Below are positions 61,201-64,000 of a stretch of DNA of 64,000 bases, piece by piece (within the stretch, counting starts at the first letter, position 1; every line of letters begins with the position of its first letter). The DNA lies in NCBI GenBank assembly GCA_024036415.1, contig JAMWET010001089.1, forward strand, positions 710,501-774,500. The letters are read 5' to 3'. The translations under genes were made by a program, and so were the position numbers. This stretch comes from Prochilodus magdalenae (lineage: Eukaryota; Chordata; Actinopteri; Characiformes; Prochilodontidae). The notes below the pieces were generated by a model. It searched no databases. It saw only the letters and a program-made list of their open reading frames with translations, and was not told the DNA's origin.

Positions 61201-64000
61201 TGCACAGACACACCCCTCAGACCCGTCCCCACATGCGGCCAAGGTTTTGGAGCCTCCAGTGAGCCTAACGAGTGAGAGTCAGACTTCTACCCCGGCTCTG
61301 GGACATCTCTCTCCCCAGCAGCTCACAGTTAATCCACAAGAAAGTTCGGATGAAGGGCTAGTGACTGTCTTGAGCAGCGGCTATGGTACGCTTTCTGCAT
61401 GGGAAACCGGACTGGAAGCAGGGCTGCCTTGTTCCACTGAGGGGAAGGATGTGGCTCCATGGACCCTCAAACAACTGGACTGCAGCCTTCCACATTTGCC
61501 CTTAGTTGAAACCAGCCTGCATGGGCAGGACAGTGTACCGAACAGGATTGTACCTCCCAATAATGCACCTCACACAGCTGCCTCAACTGTGCCAAGTCCC
61601 TCTGCTGACAAACAGAGATTAAACAGGTGGGTTTCTCCTGTGCGTTTGAAGTTCTGTCAAGTCAGGTACACAGAGTGGCCAGTAAATTAGGTCAATACAC
61701 CTTGTGACTGCATTTATTGACCATTTCACCTGGTCCACCTGCCATATACGTGGTAGGAATACAGTCTTGGCCCATCTATTATTGCATAATTTATTGACCA
61801 CCCTCCACAATGTCCATGACCTGATAAAGGATATAGGTTATATAGACTGTTGCCGGTTGAAAAAAATGATCTTAAACAATCTTAATAAAAAATGTGCAAT
61901 AACTTTTGGATACTCTTTTAGCAAAATCATCATTCACAATGTCACACTTTCTCAATTTTGTGAGAAGTGAATGACCTCTTCATGTTGTCTGTCATTTTTA
62001 TGGCGTGAACAAGTTGGCGAAATTCCAAATTGTAAATGAATGAGATTTTTAAAAAGTTAACAGTGTTTACATACTAAATCAAACACATTTATTCAGGAGA
62101 AAGAAAGACAATTCAGTTTTCTATGGTATGTGCCTAATGAGTCATTCAGTAAACTAGTCCAGATGGCCATTTTATTGTAATTGTATTACCATCAGAGAAT
62201 ACAAGCTATAGCGTAGATGCTCTGAAATGCTATGATGACCTGTAACTGAGTTTAAGCTCCAGCAATGCTGCTGTGCCTGATTACTCTCCTACCAGCTTCA
62301 CACATTACCGTGCTAAAAGTGGTTTGGCATCACTGCTGTGCTGAAAATAATCTACGATGCATATTTCGGGTCCGGAGCGATCTAATGGCATTTGTTTTCC
62401 ATTGACGGTGGGAAAGGAGGCTAATACGTTGTACAGCAACAGATGGACTACAATCAGCATATCCACAAAGTGCATCTATTTGGTCGATGTATGTAATAAA
62501 ATGTGTACTTCATAAACCTGTGACTTGTGTTAAGTTTAGAGACTGTCTATTCATCTTTTAGTGTGAAAGGACTGTATCTTATTTCCTGGTCTCTTTTTAC
62601 TTTCCCATATCTTTCTAGTCAACCACTGACCTCCTGGGCTCAGAAGCAGAAACATAGACAAAAGAAAAGCAAACAGGCACAAAACAGATCACCACAGATG
62701 GAGAGGATGGAGGAGAACAGGCCAGGTGGTTCTCCCAAGAAACATAAGGACAATATGGATGATGTAAGCAAAGCATGCACCTTTTAGGATTGGCCTTTTG
62801 CTTGGTTTTCTAAATGTGTACTAACTGCAGGAGAGGTGGGTGCGGTTTCTTTGTGTTTAGGTTTAGGTACAAGTTTGATCATATATAGGAGCTTAATCTT
62901 GATAGCTAGTTCTTTATGTAAGGTTATGCTGTAATAGTACAGAGTGGATCTTTAAAATATGGATATGTACATACAAAACTGTTCCTCTTGACTACAGTTG
63001 TGTTTTTTTTTTTCTATCCCCTTTCTTCAGCCTGGATGCATTGCAGCCTACTCGAATCCTGTTTCTCTAAAGAGAAGTGACAGCCTAGTGTCTGAAGCCT
63101 CAGGTAATCATTGTCCACAGCGAATGTAGCTCTGTAGTCTGACTGTTTACCTAAAGGACCTGAAGTGTTTCAGAAGCAACAATATTGAAAGTTTCCAGTC
63201 TAGTTGAGTTTCCGATCAGGAGTTGGTCCTCTAAAAAGCTGGAAAATTTTTTACATCCTTTTTAAATTATGTATTTCTAAATCATTTTTTAGTTTAAAGT
63301 CATCTTTGACCTTTTTACCAACAGTATGCTAGTACGTTTTGACAGAATCAATAATGCTACATTTTTAATCAGCCCTACAGTTTATAGGTATATTAGAAAT
63401 GTGTTTTTATGACTGTATGTGCTTGTTCTTGTCTTTCTGTATTAATGTCCGTTCCAAAGGTTTGACCTACTGGAAGCTGGATGAGAGTGAGCTATATCGC
63501 CCTCTACCTGACAGCTTTGAAAGTGGTTCTCTCCTAATAATGCAGGATGTGTCTTTGAGCCAGGTAAATGTAACCTAAGATTTTTATAGGCTTTTTATAT
63601 AAAGATTTTTATATTATTTATTTTTTTCTTGTGAGAGACATTTATGCTCACAGAGCATTATACATGAGATTTATTCTTTTGCATATCTCTGTTGCATTTA
63701 GCCTCTAGCAGATGAGGCCAGACTCTCTCTGTCTCTGAGAGAGATCTACCAGAGCAAGCTAAAGGGAGACCCCAGAGGCCAGGAGTGGGACTCCTTAATC
63801 AACTCTGATGCATCCTCGCCTCAGGTGAGCACCAAGCATGTTCTCAAACTGGGTCACACAAATCTGCTTAGTTTATTTGGTTCGAATAATAATAAAAAAA
63901 AACCCAAACAAAACAATTCACTCTAAAGGCATGTGGAATGCACGGACTACTGAAAATTTTAGGCTTGCTTTGGTATTAAACCTGAGTCCCAGTAATGGCA
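58271..64000 (+). CDS. mphosph9: M-phase phosphoprotein 9, 5' part (centriolar/ciliary)
   Basis: Visible coding exons are 58271-58533, 58659-58806, 60764-60853, 61148-61626, 62619-62763, 63031-63103, 63460-63563 and 63702-63824. All join in phase to 475 residues, and the gene runs off the right edge. Diagnostic text lies in ALVHEIQSTGETDPEIWKNC, then FQLVEKQYQEQILAQQEQYQ and IQDEIKALVQLQ, a coiled coil matching the start of human MPHOSPH9. A later exon has GLTYWKLDESELYRPLPDSF. The N-terminus (MSTDDSISED...) is divergent and serine/acidic-rich. In mammals MPP9 sits at the distal centriole with CP110-CEP97, helps recruit KIF24, and restrains ciliogenesis. An upstream acceptor and an in-frame stop (58253) support this start. 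Confidence 0.93.
60585..60710. repeat. Dispersed repeat, copy 2 (partner near 5640)
   Basis: The intronic blocks atgaaactttcagttaa, ccgcatggctacttacagg and ttggttggtgttgtga match those near 5640-5780. The second intron of mphosph9 (58807-60763) otherwise shows nothing recognisable. Confidence 0.5.
61661..61860. repeat. Small DNA-transposon-like repeat fragment
   Basis: The block starts ggtacacagagtggccagtaaattaggt, resembling the ends at 33395 and 52312, and continues with a gtccacctgccatatacgtgg core. It lies right after the donor at 61627 in mphosph9 and encodes nothing recognisable. Confidence 0.45.

Noticed and set aside
1..64000. CRISPR arrays, operons, tRNA or rRNA genes
   Set aside because: No regularly spaced direct repeats, no cloverleaf-like box A/B pairs and no ribosomal sequence were seen. 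Spliced genes with long introns make a prokaryotic origin untenable.

Overview
The window is vertebrate nuclear DNA, almost certainly from a teleost fish. The genes are split into many short GT-AG exons. The introns and intergenic DNA are AT-rich and carry eroded Tc1/mariner copies, foldback elements and microsatellites of the kind common in fish. The protein products are close to human RILPL1, SNRNP35, KMT5A, SBNO1, CDK2AP1 and MPHOSPH9. Several dispersed repeats resemble ones I associate with otophysan fishes (characins, catfishes and relatives), but that narrower placement is weak. All identifications come from remembered protein families and from checking splice phases by eye; no search was run.

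Layout: rilpl1 (+, 3293-21919) is followed tail-to-tail by snrnp35 (-, 24158-24940) and kmt5a (-, 29338-35055). A promoter-rich interval separates kmt5a from the divergent sbno1 (+, 39547-49482). cdk2ap1 (+, 53186-55573) and the 5' part of mphosph9 (+, 58271 to the right edge) follow. This is the human 12q24.31 neighbourhood with the same relative order and orientation, except that I find neither rilpl2 (expected between snrnp35 and kmt5a) nor mtrfr/C12orf65 (expected between cdk2ap1 and mphosph9).

The genes are not an operon and their products do not form one pathway. They cover phospho-Rab/cilium biology (rilpl1), the minor spliceosome (snrnp35), H4K20 monomethylation (kmt5a), a DExH-type Notch-linked nuclear regulator (sbno1), a NuRD/CDK2-associated protein (cdk2ap1) and a centriole/cilium regulator (mphosph9). 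One link inside the window is that sbno1 has an intron with U12-type signals (43309-43460), the intron class served by the snrnp35 product.

The most notable structures are: a second in-frame terminal exon in rilpl1; a probable acidic cassette exon in rilpl1; a 39-nt cassette exon in sbno1 with a potential G-quadruplex upstream of it; two identical GTCACGTGAC palindromes at the sbno1 promoter; a predicted spliced uORF ending 2 nt before the mphosph9 start; and a duplicated segment around the last sbno1 exon. I found no sign of an unknown multi-gene system, CRISPR array, tRNA or rRNA.
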